A DNA stretch of 17,879 nt, taken from the NCBI GenBank assembly GCA_031549885.1, contig JAVBPD010000144.1:1-17879 (forward strand). The letters are read 5' to 3'. Below the pieces are notes generated by a model. It did no database searches, had not been told where the DNA came from, and worked only from the letters and a program-made list of their open reading frames with translations. Origin of the DNA: WQUF01 sp031549885 (GTDB taxonomy: Bacteria > Bacillota > Clostridia > Clostridiales > Clostridiaceae). Shown one piece after another: positions 1 to 7,905 of this stretch; within the stretch, counting starts at the first letter, position 1, and each line of letters begins with the position of its first letter. The position numbers and the translations under genes are program-made.

Positions 1-2
1 AA

Positions 3-422
3 GCTGCAAAATATTTAGCAAGAGTAAACCCTAACCTGCAGCTTATGATACTTGAAAACTTTGGCATAGAGCATATAAATGAGCTTCATAGAACAAAGTA
101 TTTAACTTCAAAGGATAATATAAAGCTGCCTGAATTATTAAGAAGGATAGAAGTTGCAAAGGAATTAGTGCCCTTTAAAACTAAAATCACCATAACAGTC
201 AATAAATATGTATTGCCTGAATGTTTAAGATATGTGGGAGAAATAAAGAAATACGCCATAATAAATTTTGAAGAAAAGTTTGAAACTAAGAACTGCGATA
301 ATTACTGCAAAGTATCAGTTAACTATGAGGACATGAAATATTACCTTGAAAAAGAAATAATAAATAAAAGCATTGTAGAATTAATTTCTGTTAAAAATCA
401 TGATGAATTAAAAAGAGTTTGA
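3..422 (+). CDS. C-terminal part of unrecognised protein (5' end outside window)
   Basis: The reading frame is open from the first bases of the window without a stop, so the ATG at 45 is probably internal and the gene starts upstream. About 139 codons are visible, ending with TGA at 420-422. The protein is hydrophilic, rich in Lys, Glu, Ile and Asn, with no membrane segment or signal peptide in the visible part, and looks like a mixed alpha/beta cytoplasmic domain. There is one Cys-rich spot (NCDNYC) in the second half. I do not recognise a family. No ribosome binding site precedes the ATG at 45, which supports treating it as internal. No convincing terminator follows directly. Confidence 0.7.
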   Translation, partial: AAKYLARVNPNLQLMILENFGIEHINELHRTKYLTSKDNIKLPELLRRIEVAKELVPFKTKITITVNKYVLPECLRYVGEIKKYAIINFEEKFETKNCDNYCKVSVNYEDMKYYLEKEIINKSIVELISVKNHDELKRV

Positions 423-826
423 AAAAGTGCAATTTAATATGGAGAAGATATAGGATATCCTCCGAGCTTAGCCACCTGATTCGACAAAGTCGCCAGATGG
501 CCTAGAGGTGTTTTGCGAAATTAAAAAAAATAAAAAATATGAAAAATCATGCAAGAAAAAATGTTGAAAATGGAAGTAATTTTTCGAGAAATTTTTTTAA
601 AAAAATAGGAACACTTTTATATAAATTCTTAAAATTTGTACAAAAAATAGAATTTCAAGAAATAAAATCAGGTATTTCATGATTAAAAAATATTAATAAA
701 ATTACTATATGGTAATATATAGCAATATTATGAAATAAATTGATTTATTTTATAATTTATTAAAAATAATATACTAAAATATACAATTTAATATTAAAAA
801 CTAAATTTAATACATAAAGAAAAGGA
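423..826. other. 404-base intergenic region upstream of the surface protein
   Basis: No coding frame is visible. The left third holds a GC-rich hairpin element (separate entry). The rest is extremely AT-rich. A candidate promoter for the downstream gene is TTATGA at 728-733, a 17-base spacer, and TATAAT at 751-756; the -35 match is poor. A short inverted repeat, CTATAT (705-710) and ATATAG (717-722), sits just before it and could be an operator, but in such AT-rich DNA this is weak evidence. The leader between the candidate -10 and the gene would be about 75 bases. Confidence 0.4.
471..501. other. GC-rich hairpin element, possible dispersed repeat or structured RNA
   Basis: GCCACCTG (471-478) faces CAGATGGC (494-501) with one C/A mismatch, and inside it CGAC (482-485) pairs with GTCG (489-492) around an AAA loop. 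The flanks are also unusual: a perfect palindrome GGATATCC at 453-460, CCTCCGAGC just before the hairpin, and CTAGAGGTG just after. The whole stretch 440-515 is far richer in G+C than its surroundings. There is no T-run after the stem, so it does not look like a terminator. It resembles the intergenic palindromic elements dispersed in clostridial genomes, but I cannot verify that it recurs. It could equally be a small structured RNA on either strand. Confidence 0.5.
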
Positions 827-838
827 ATGATTAACAAT

Positions 839-3613
839 ATGTTCAAAAACAAGAAAAAAATAGGGTTTTTATCTCTTGCTTTAGCATCTATGATGTCATT
901 ATCTCAAATTGCTAATGTACAAGCTGCTGGAGAACATGAATTGATTAAAAACCCAGAAATAACTGATAAGTGCTCAATACAGTACAATGTGGTAGACAAT
1001 GTTATAAAGCCTAACAGAACTAAAAAGTTTGATTTAGTATTAGTATTTGATGAATCTATTTCTATGCAGGGTACATTAGGTACTGTAAAAAATGCTCTTA
1101 AACAAACTATAGATACACTTAACCCAAGTTTAGACAAAGCTATGCTGGTACCTTATGATCAAGTTGTTAAAACTGCACAAGCAACATCGCTTACAAATGA
1201 TAAAAATGTAATAAAAAATGCCATAGATAAATTAACATCACAAGGTGGTACTGCAACTGCAATGGGTCTTGACAAAGCTTTAGAGATGTATAAAAGCGCA
1301 GGCGGAAAAGTTGAAAAAAATAAAGATGTTTTGTTTATGCTAGTTACAGATGGATTTCCTACATATGATATAAATGGTAAAACCGTAAATTACAAGCCAA
1401 ACACTAAATGTATTGATGATACAGTAATTGCAATTAATAAAATCAAAAATGAAAATTTTAAATTTTCTTGTGCAATCTGGAAAGACATGAACTATCTTTT
1501 AAATAATTTAGGGGAAAGTCAATTTAATACTTTTAATACATATTTTAATAATGCAATTTCTCCATTAGTTAGCGATAATGGATTTTATGCAGATTTTCAA
1601 AGCGATAGCACAAGTATTAATGATTATACTAATGCAATAAAGAGCGTTATAGCTACAACAATTCAAGAAGATGCTTCTGTAAAGGAAATGATTAATTCTA
1701 ATTTTCACTATGTAGATGGCAGTGCAAAAGTTTTAAATGCTCAAGGTAATGTAGTGCAAGTTCCTTATCCTAATGAAACACCAACAATAGAAAGTGATAA
1801 TTCATTTAATTGGAAACTTGATGGACTTACACCTGGAAGTTATAAAGTACAATTTACAGTTGAATCAAATAATCGCATGAAAAGCGGATCATTAACAGTA
1901 ATTGATGATGGCGGTAAAATTATAACATCAGATGGAACTTTTACTCTTTCAAAATTAAGTGATAATTCATATGTTCAACCAAAAGCTTGTTATAATTTGA
2001 AAATCAATAAAGTAGATTCTAATGATACAAGTAAAAAACTGTCAGGAGCTGTATTTGATGTTAAGGGTGAAAATGGCCAAGTAGTTCAAACTGTTCAAAC
2101 AAACAATGAAGGTGTTGTTACAGTAAATGATTTACAAGCTGGAAAGTACACCTTAGTAGAAAAAGTAGCACCAAATGGATATGAACTTTCAAAAGACCCT
2201 ATAGCTTTCCAAGTTCAAAATGGAAATGCAGCAACAGAATTAACAGTTACTAATAAAGTTCCCACTCCTACTAAAGGTTCTATAACTGTAACAGTAAAAG
2301 ATAGTGCAAAAGTTTTACCTGGATCAAAAGTAGTAATAAATGGAGTAGAAAAAACCACTGATAATAATGGACAAGTTACATATAATGAATTAGAATTTGG
2401 AACTTATAATGTAATTGCTTCGAAAGAAGGGTATAATACAGGCTTAGCTCAGGCTAGCATAGATGTTTCAAATCCAAATAAAGATGTAGTAATTGTTTTA
2501 ACACCTGGAACAAATGGAGCTGTAATTGGAAAAGTAACAGACAAAGAAACAGGAGATCCAATATTAGATGCAAAAGTAGTTTCAGAAGGAATTATAGGAA
2601 AAGTTGATAGTTTTGGCAATTATTGCATAACAGATTTAGCACCTGGAAATCATGAAATAAAAGCAAGTGCAGAAGGATATAAATCAGAAACAGCTCAAAT
2701 TACAATACCTAAATCAGGAATAACAGTTAAAGATTTTGCTTTAGAAAAAGGAAAAGATGATAACACAACAGACAAAACAGACAACTCAACAGATAAAACA
2801 GATAACTCAACAGATAAAACAGATAACTCAACAGATAAAACAGACAACTCAACAGACAAAACAGATAACTCAACAGACAAAACAGATAACTCAACAGACA
2901 AAACAGATAACTCAACAGATAAAACAGATAATTCAACAGACAAGACAGATAAAACAGACAACTCAACAAATACACCATGTGATTGTAATACTACAAATAA
3001 AAATAAGACTAATAAGTCAAATAAAACTAATAAGTCTAACAAGACAAATAAACCATGTGATTGTAACACCACAAATAAAAATAAGACTAATAAATCAAAC
3101 AAATCAAATAAAACTAATAAGCCTTGTGATTGCAACACAACAGTAAACACAACAAATAATACAAATGGCAACACAACTATTAATACAACATCAAGTACAA
3201 CAAACAACACAACTATTAATACAACATCAAGTACAACAAATGATACAACAGAAAATACTACAAAGAATACAACATCGAGCACAACAAATGACACAACAGA
3301 AAATACCACAAAGAATACAACATCGAGCACAACAAATGATACAACAGAAAATACCACAAAGAACACAACATCAAGTACAACAAATGACACAACAGAAAAT
3401 ACTACGAAGAACACAACAGAAAATACAACTAGTAATGAAACAAATAAGACCGATAAAACAAATAAGACTAATAAAACAAATAAGACCGATAAAACTAATA
3501 AACCTTGTAATACAACATCAAATAACAATAATAAAGATTGTGATACAACATCCAATAAAAATAAGGGTGTAATTCAAATAATAATTAATATATTCAATTA
3601 TTTTAAAAGATAA
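839..3613 (+). CDS. Secreted VWA / Cna-B domain surface protein with long Asn-Thr repeat stalk
   Basis: The predicted protein has 924 residues. The start chosen is ATG 839, because AAAGGA (821-826) touches the upstream in-frame ATG at 827 and could only serve the later one. An N-terminal signal peptide (KNKKK, a hydrophobic core, NVQA before AGE) predicts export. Residues about 65-240 form a von Willebrand A domain with a complete MIDAS metal site: DESIS (D71, S73, S75), T138 in GGTAT and D171 in TDG. Residues about 388-475 are a Cna-B/SpaA domain with the expected isopeptide trio Lys391, Glu441 and Asn472. Two more beta domains follow (about 481-556; 560-636, carboxypeptidase-regulatory-like). 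From residue 640 the chain is low-complexity: DNSTDKT units, PCDC blocks, NTTSSTTNDTTENTTK units and NKTDKT runs. The C-terminus (GVIQIIINIFNYFKR) has no LPXTG, so cell-wall attachment is not explained. Adhesion or matrix/metal-dependent ligand binding is inferred from the VWA and Cna-B domains. It is monocistronic, with its own terminator. Confidence 0.88.
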   Translation: MFKNKKKIGFLSLALASMMSLSQIANVQAAGEHELIKNPEITDKCSIQYNVVDNVIKPNRTKKFDLVLVFDESISMQGTLGTVKNALKQTIDTLNPSLDKAMLVPYDQVVKTAQATSLTNDKNVIKNAIDKLTSQGGTATAMGLDKALEMYKSAGGKVEKNKDVLFMLVTDGFPTYDINGKTVNYKPNTKCIDDTVIAINKIKNENFKFSCAIWKDMNYLLNNLGESQFNTFNTYFNNAISPLVSDNGFYADFQSDSTSINDYTNAIKSVIATTIQEDASVKEMINSNFHYVDGSAKVLNAQGNVVQVPYPNETPTIESDNSFNWKLDGLTPGSYKVQFTVESNNRMKSGSLTVIDDGGKIITSDGTFTLSKLSDNSYVQPKACYNLKINKVDSNDTSKKLSGAVFDVKGENGQVVQTVQTNNEGVVTVNDLQAGKYTLVEKVAPNGYELSKDPIAFQVQNGNAATELTVTNKVPTPTKGSITVTVKDSAKVLPGSKVVINGVEKTTDNNGQVTYNELEFGTYNVIASKEGYNTGLAQASIDVSNPNKDVVIVLTPGTNGAVIGKVTDKETGDPILDAKVVSEGIIGKVDSFGNYCITDLAPGNHEIKASAEGYKSETAQITIPKSGITVKDFALEKGKDDNTTDKTDNSTDKTDNSTDKTDNSTDKTDNSTDKTDNSTDKTDNSTDKTDNSTDKTDNSTDKTDKTDNSTNTPCDCNTTNKNKTNKSNKTNKSNKTNKPCDCNTTNKNKTNKSNKSNKTNKPCDCNTTVNTTNNTNGNTTINTTSSTTNNTTINTTSSTTNDTTENTTKNTTSSTTNDTTENTTKNTTSSTTNDTTENTTKNTTSSTTNDTTENTTKNTTENTTSNETNKTDKTNKTNKTNKTDKTNKPCNTTSNNNNKDCDTTSNKNKGVIQIIINIFNYFKR
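2759..2968 (+). repeat. 21-bp tandem repeat encoding DNSTDKT
   Basis: Eight near-identical 21-base units (consensus GATAACTCAACAGATAAAAC plus A) run from 2780 to 2947. They are preceded by one variant unit (DNTTDKT) and followed by a partial unit. Units differ only at synonymous positions such as GAT/GAC and AAA/AAG. Because the unit is seven codons, gain or loss of copies keeps the frame and would change only stalk length. Confidence 0.93.
2975..3135 (+). repeat. PCDCNTT-NKNKTNKSNK repeat block
   Basis: Three copies begin with PCDCNTT at 2975, 3053 and 3122. The first two are followed by Lys/Asn-rich runs (NKNKTNKSNKTNK type) of 26 and 23 residues total period. The paired cysteines (CDC) recur at nearly regular intervals in an otherwise Cys-free stalk. 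Two further single-Cys variants (PCNTT, KDCDTT) occur near the C-terminus, close to 3505-3545. Confidence 0.85.
3218..3409 (+). repeat. 48-bp tandem repeat encoding NTTSSTTNDTTENTTK
   Basis: Four tandem 48-base units start at 3218, 3266, 3314 and 3362, each encoding the same 16 residues with only synonymous differences. A diverged half-unit (NTTSSTTNNTTI) lies just upstream. The unit length is a multiple of three, so copy-number change would not shift the frame. Confidence 0.92.
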
Positions 3614-3641
3614 TATATTATAGCTTTAAGTGTTTAGGTTT

Positions 3642-3677
3642 AAAGTGTATAAGTTAAAGCTTATACACTTTATTTTT
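3642..3677 (+). terminator. Rho-independent terminator after the surface-protein gene
   Basis: AAAGTGTATAAG (3642-3653) pairs perfectly with CTTATACACTTT (3660-3671) over a 6-base loop and is followed by ATTTTTG. It lies 28 bases past the stop codon. Confidence 0.9.
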
Positions 3678-3704
3678 GACTTATTTAGTTTTAAATGATA
3701 GTAT
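3676..3704 (+). promoter_or_regulatory. Candidate promoter of trkA-trkH
   Basis: TTGACT (3676-3681), a 17-base spacer and TAGTAT (3699-3704) fit a vegetative sigma-factor promoter. It overlaps the T-run of the preceding terminator, so the trk genes would start a new transcript with a leader of roughly 45-50 bases. A second TATAAT at 3712-3717 lacks a good -35. Confidence 0.5.
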
Positions 3705-3757
3705 GATTTTATATAATAATAAAAAAAGTTTGTTTAAATATAGAAAGGATTTTACAA

Positions 3758-5116
3758 ATGAATATCATCATTGTAGGCGGTGGAAAAGTGGGATTTGCAC
3801 TGGCTTCATCACTTTTAAAACATAATCATAATATAAGCGTCATTGATACAAACGAAAAGGTTTTAGACAATTTATCTGAAAGACTGGATGTATTTTGTAT
3901 AAATGGCAGCGGTGCTAATGTTAATACTTTACATCAAGCTGATATACAAAACGCAGATCTGATAATTGCTGTAACAGGAAATGATGAGCTTAATATTGTT
4001 ATTTCAATTATTGCAAGTAAGCTTAATGTTAAGAATACAGTTGCAAGGGTAAGAAATCCAGAATACTCTAATGAGCTTGAATTGTTAAAAACTGGCCTTG
4101 GCATAAAACATATTATAAATCCTGAATATGAAGCAGCCATTGAAATTTCAAGAATTTTAGCACTTCCTGCAGCAAATAAAGTTGATACATTTGGAAACGG
4201 TAGGGTTGAAATAGTAGAATATACTGTATTAAAATCAGATTTAATAGTTGGAAAAGCATTAAAAACCATGAATTTACCTAAAAATATTTTAATATGTGCT
4301 ATTGAAAGAAAAAATGAATTGATTATTCCAACTGGAAATTCCATAATAGAGCAGGGAGATACTTTGTACATGTCTGGTACAATTGTAAGCATATATAATT
4401 TTTTCAAGGTAATTGGAAATACAACTCAAAAAGCTAGAAACATTATGATAATTGGTGGAAGTCGAATGGCATTTTACCTTTCAAAAATAGCTAGGAAAAT
4501 GGGAATAAATGTTAAAATAATTGAGATAAAAAAAGAGAGATGTGAAGCTTTATCTGAATCACTTGATGACTGTCTCATTATTTATGGCGACGGAACCGAA
4601 GAGGAGCTTCTTTTATCTGAAGATTTGAAGAAAATGGATGCTTTTATTGCCTTAACAGATAATGATGAAGAAAACATGCTTTCATGTTATTATGCTAAAA
4701 AACAAGGAGTTAAAAAAGTAATTCCTAAAATTAACAGACAAAATTATATAGACATGGTAAAAGAGCTTGGTTTTGAAAGCATTGTATGTCCAAGAAGTAT
4801 TACTGCTGAGCAGATGGTTCGATATGTCCAAGTCCTCGATAGCACAAAAAGCGTTGCTATGCAGAAGTTTTATAATATTGCAAATGGTAAAGCAGAGGCT
4901 GCAGAATTCATAGCAACTAAAAAAGATAGCATAATAGGCAAAAAAATTGTAAACCTTAACTTTAAAAAGGATGTTTTAATTGCTGCAATTATTCATGGTA
5001 AAGAGGTAATAATTCCAGGTGGAAATAACATAATTGAAGCAGGTGATCAAGTATTAATATTTAGTAAAAAAGTTTCATTTAATGAATTTGATGATATATT
5101 AGATAATTTGAAATAA
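3758..5116 (+). CDS. trkA: Trk potassium uptake regulatory subunit TrkA
   Basis: The 452-residue protein has the duplicated RCK architecture of full-length TrkA. The first Rossmann RCK-N domain begins with the dinucleotide motif VGGGKVG (residues 6-12), with Asp near residue 30 after the second strand. A TrkA-C domain follows around 140-220 (ending in QGDTLYMSG). A second RCK-N starts near 225 with a degenerate glycine motif (GGSRMA), and a second TrkA-C covers about 370-452 (EAGDQVLIF). In the family this cytoplasmic protein binds NAD(H)/nucleotides and gates the membrane channel TrkH, which is the next gene. The start is supported by AAAGGA nine bases upstream of the ATG. The two-gene layout trkA-trkH suggests one transcript. 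Confidence 0.95.
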   Translation: MNIIIVGGGKVGFALASSLLKHNHNISVIDTNEKVLDNLSERLDVFCINGSGANVNTLHQADIQNADLIIAVTGNDELNIVISIIASKLNVKNTVARVRNPEYSNELELLKTGLGIKHIINPEYEAAIEISRILALPAANKVDTFGNGRVEIVEYTVLKSDLIVGKALKTMNLPKNILICAIERKNELIIPTGNSIIEQGDTLYMSGTIVSIYNFFKVIGNTTQKARNIMIIGGSRMAFYLSKIARKMGINVKIIEIKKERCEALSESLDDCLIIYGDGTEEELLLSEDLKKMDAFIALTDNDEENMLSCYYAKKQGVKKVIPKINRQNYIDMVKELGFESIVCPRSITAEQMVRYVQVLDSTKSVAMQKFYNIANGKAEAAEFIATKKDSIIGKKIVNLNFKKDVLIAAIIHGKEVIIPGGNNIIEAGDQVLIFSKKVSFNEFDDILDNLK

Positions 5117-5137
5117 TGAAGGTGGGGTGTGGAGTAT

Positions 5138-5166
5138 TGTAATCTAATTTAAATTTTTAGATTACA
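5138..5166 (+). promoter_or_regulatory. Perfect hairpin in the trkA-trkH gap
   Basis: TGTAATCTAA (5138-5147) pairs with TTAGATTACA (5157-5166), ten perfect base pairs with a 9-base AT loop. There is no T-run after it, so it is not a normal terminator. It lies between purine-rich, Shine-Dalgarno-like sequence (GGTGGGGTGTGGAG, 5121-5134) and the trkH ATG, which has no ribosome binding site at normal distance. A role in trkH translation or mRNA stability is an inference. Confidence 0.55.
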
Positions 5167-5181
5167 TTTAACTCAATATAA

Positions 5182-6693
5182 ATGAATTACAGAATGATAT
5201 TTAGGCTTTGTGCTCTTTGTTTGCTAATTGAAGCAGGATTTATGTTAATTCCTCTAGCTTATTCTATCTATAAGGGAGAAGATATCTTTCCAATATTATT
5301 TGCAATTATTATTATTGTCTTTATAAGTTTACCTGTGATTTTGTTTGTAAAACCTACATCTCATGTACTTTATTCTAGAGATGGATTATTTATAGCAGGA
5401 GCTATTTGGGTGCTTATTTCTATTTTTGGCGCTTTTCCATTTTATTTTTCAGGCATGTTTAAAACATATGTGGATTGTTTTTTTGAAACAGTTTCTGGGT
5501 TTACCACAACAGGTGCCAGCATACTCAAAGAAGTTGAGAGCCTTCCGCGAAATATTCTTATGTGGAGAAGTTTAACAAATTGGCTTGGCGGAATGGGAGT
5601 GTTGGTTCTTTTGCTTGCAATACTTCCAACTACAGAAGTGGACATGCGTTCAATGTGCTTGCTTAGAGCAGAATCACCAGGACCTGTGGCTTCAAAACTT
5701 GTGCCAAAGATGAGCCAAACTGCTAAAATTTTATATCTTATATATTTATTTTTAACAATATGTACTACTGTTGCGCTTTTAATAGCTGGGATGCCATTGT
5801 ATGATTCAATACTTCATAGCTGGTCTGCAGCAGGGACGGGAGGATTTTCTCCTAAGAATTTAAGCATTGCTTATTATAATAGCAGTGCAATAAATATTAT
5901 TTGCACTATTTCCATGTTATTATTTAGTTTAAATTTTATGGTGTTTTTTAAAATTATTATGCGCCAATTTAAAGCTATATTAAAGGATTCAGAGTTTATA
6001 TTTTATATATTGTTGGTGTTAACAAGTATAGCTGTTATATCAATAAATATTAATAGTATGTATCAGACAGTAGGAAAATCTATAGAACATGCGGCATTTC
6101 AAGTATCTACAATTATTTCTACCACAGGTTTTGCATCAACAGATTTTAACAATTGGCCTACATTTTCAAAGTCAATATTAGTGCTTTTAATGATGCTTGG
6201 AGGTTGTGCGGGCTCTACAGCTGGTGGAATTAAAGCAATAAGAACAGTAATACTTTTTAAATCTGCAAGGCGTGAAATTGGTAGACAAGTTCATCCAAAC
6301 TTAATTAATCCTGTTAAAATAAATAGCAAAGCAATTAGCGATACTAAAGTTGGCGCAGTGGTGTATTTTTTTGTTTTATATATAATAGTAATATTTATTT
6401 CAACTCTTATTATTTCTATAGATGGATACGATTTAATTAGTACCTTTACAGCAGTAATTGCTACATTTAACAATATTGGCCCAGGGTTAGAATTAGTAGG
6501 GCCAATAGGAAATTATTCGGAATTTTCTCAAATAAGCAAAATAATTATGAGCTTTGATATGTTGCTTGGTAGGCTTGAACTGTTTCCTATTTTTATTTTA
6601 TTTGCACCATCTACTTTTAAAATGCACAAAGAGACTTTTTTTTCATTTAATAAAGGAAAAATTCTATCTCTTAATAAAAAATATACCAAATAG
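5182..6693 (+). CDS. trkH: Trk/Ktr-family potassium channel subunit TrkH
   Basis: This 503-residue polytopic membrane protein has the four pore-loop repeats of the TrkH/KtrB family. The selectivity-filter segments are SGFTTTGAS (near residue 105-113), SAAGTGGFS (near 215-223), STTGFAST (near 313-320) and NNIGPG (430-435). Together they form the K+ filter, and the channel works with the cytoplasmic TrkA encoded just upstream. The GSTAGGIK segment before a basic loop (near 346) is also typical. The N-terminus MNYRMIFRLCALCLLIEAG matches the usual family start, and an in-frame TAA immediately precedes the ATG, so the start is firm. However, no Shine-Dalgarno sequence lies at normal spacing; a hairpin fills the leader instead. 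Length is normal for the family. Confidence 0.95.
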   Translation: MNYRMIFRLCALCLLIEAGFMLIPLAYSIYKGEDIFPILFAIIIIVFISLPVILFVKPTSHVLYSRDGLFIAGAIWVLISIFGAFPFYFSGMFKTYVDCFFETVSGFTTTGASILKEVESLPRNILMWRSLTNWLGGMGVLVLLLAILPTTEVDMRSMCLLRAESPGPVASKLVPKMSQTAKILYLIYLFLTICTTVALLIAGMPLYDSILHSWSAAGTGGFSPKNLSIAYYNSSAINIICTISMLLFSLNFMVFFKIIMRQFKAILKDSEFIFYILLVLTSIAVISININSMYQTVGKSIEHAAFQVSTIISTTGFASTDFNNWPTFSKSILVLLMMLGGCAGSTAGGIKAIRTVILFKSARREIGRQVHPNLINPVKINSKAISDTKVGAVVYFFVLYIIVIFISTLIISIDGYDLISTFTAVIATFNNIGPGLELVGPIGNYSEFSQISKIIMSFDMLLGRLELFPIFILFAPSTFKMHKETFFSFNKGKILSLNKKYTK

Positions 6694-6716
6694 TATAAGG
6701 TAGTAAAACTTAATTA

Positions 6717-6745
6717 TTTTAAAGAATAAAAATTTAGTATATAAT
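6717..6745 (+). promoter_or_regulatory. Candidate promoter of the CapA-like gene
   Basis: TATAAT at 6740-6745 is a perfect -10, and TTTTAA at 6717-6722 is a weak -35 at 17-base spacing. The 89-base gap after trkH contains no terminator, so read-through from trk is also possible. Confidence 0.4.
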
Positions 6746-6782
6746 AGTATCTATATTTAACTGTTTGAGGGAGGATTAATTT

Positions 6783-7823
6783 ATGAAAAAATTAACATTG
6801 TTCATCAGTATTTTATTGATATTATTTATATTTAAACAAGAAAATATAGCTAATGAAGCTAAAGAAATTTTAAATAAAGATAGTTTTACCATATCATTTA
6901 CTGGAGATGTTATGTTTGACTGGGGCTTGCGGGATGTTGTAAAAAATTTTGGAGAAGATTATCCTTTTGATTTAGTTAGGGAAGAGTTAAAATCATCAGA
7001 TTACACATTTATGAATTTAGAAACAGCTGTTACTAAAAGAGAAAACAAAGTTCCCTATCAGCTATTTTGGATAAAAAGCGACCCTGAGGTTTTGCCAGCT
7101 TTAACTAATGCTGGAGTGGATATGGTGAACCTAGCTAATAACCATGTTCTGGATTATTATGAAGATGGCCTTGTAGATACTATTTCTTCATTAAAAGCTA
7201 ATAATTTGGAGTACATTGGGGCAGGAATTAATGCAGAAGAAGCTTATTCAATGAAGGTTGCAAATATAAACGGCAATAAAGTAGGGTTTATATCGTTTTG
7301 TCATTTTTATCCTCAGGCTACATGGCAAGCTTATGATAACAAACCAGGGGTTACTAATGGATATGATTTAGAATCTGTGGTATCTAAGGTTAAGAGTGAA
7401 AGAGCTAAAAATAAAGATGTTGATTATGTAATTGTTTATTTTCATTGGGGAGAGGAAAAAGAAAGCCAGCCAGTTTACTATCAAAAGGAATATGCTAAAA
7501 GGTTAATTGATGAAAAGCTTGTTGATGCAATTGTAGGAAGTCATCCGCACTGGTTACAGGGGTTTGAGATTTATAACGGTGTACCAATAGCATATTCCCT
7601 TGGAAATTTCCTTTTTCCTGATTACGTAAGCGGCCATAGCGCAGAAACTGGAATTTATCAATTAACATTTGATAATGGGAAAATTTCAGCAAGGTTTTTA
7701 CCAGGCGTTATTTCAAAAAATCAAATACATTTACTTGAGGGTGCAGAAAAGAAAAATTTATTAGAGTATTTGCAGAGCATTTCTTTTAATGTAAATATTG
7801 ATGATGATGGAAATATTAAATAA
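6783..7823 (+). CDS. CapA-family metallophosphatase-like protein
   Basis: The 346-residue protein starts with a single hydrophobic segment (residues about 4-17, an uncleaved anchor or signal peptide without a clear lipobox Cys). It then carries the CapA/PgsA calcineurin-like fold: FTGDVMFDWG (metal-ligand Asp42), FMNLETAVT, LANNHVLDYYEDG (NNH), FHWGEE and SHPHWLQG. The motif order and spacing match the family associated with poly-gamma-glutamate capsule synthesis and export. None of the partner genes (capB/C/D) is nearby, and the many clostridial CapA paralogues are of unknown function, so a role in capsule synthesis is not supported by context. A strong ribosome binding site, GGGAGGATT, precedes the ATG. 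A terminator follows the stop. Confidence 0.88.
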   Translation: MKKLTLFISILLILFIFKQENIANEAKEILNKDSFTISFTGDVMFDWGLRDVVKNFGEDYPFDLVREELKSSDYTFMNLETAVTKRENKVPYQLFWIKSDPEVLPALTNAGVDMVNLANNHVLDYYEDGLVDTISSLKANNLEYIGAGINAEEAYSMKVANINGNKVGFISFCHFYPQATWQAYDNKPGVTNGYDLESVVSKVKSERAKNKDVDYVIVYFHWGEEKESQPVYYQKEYAKRLIDEKLVDAIVGSHPHWLQGFEIYNGVPIAYSLGNFLFPDYVSGHSAETGIYQLTFDNGKISARFLPGVISKNQIHLLEGAEKKNLLEYLQSISFNVNIDDDGNIK

Positions 7824-7828
7824 TAGTT

Positions 7829-7867
7829 GGCTGTTGCAAACAATTAAATGTTGCAACAGCCGTTTTT
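7829..7867 (+). terminator. Rho-independent terminator after the CapA-like gene
   Basis: GGCTGTTGCAA (7829-7839) pairs with TTGCAACAGCC (7851-7861) over an 11-base loop, followed by GTTTTT. It separates this gene from the convergent minus-strand transporter. Confidence 0.9.
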
Positions 7868-7905
7868 AAAAAACTTATTTTTAAGTTGTTGTTCCATCTT
7901 CTCTT

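Noticed and set aside
2695..3555. Minus-strand open frame of 286 codons rich in Val, Leu and Ser over the repeat region
   Set aside because: It is the antisense of the Thr/Asn repeats; its low-complexity composition follows from the repeat DNA, and it has no ribosome binding site.
2757..3572. Gln/Thr/Ile-rich plus-strand frames overlapping the stalk
   Set aside because: Shifted readings of the same tandem repeats; they lack start signals and family features.
3934..4407. Minus-strand frame inside trkA
   Set aside because: Shadow of trkA, which has complete domains and a good start signal.
5138..5166. Intrinsic terminator between trkA and trkH
   Set aside because: The stem is AT-rich and not followed by a T-run, and the two genes function together, so termination there is unlikely.
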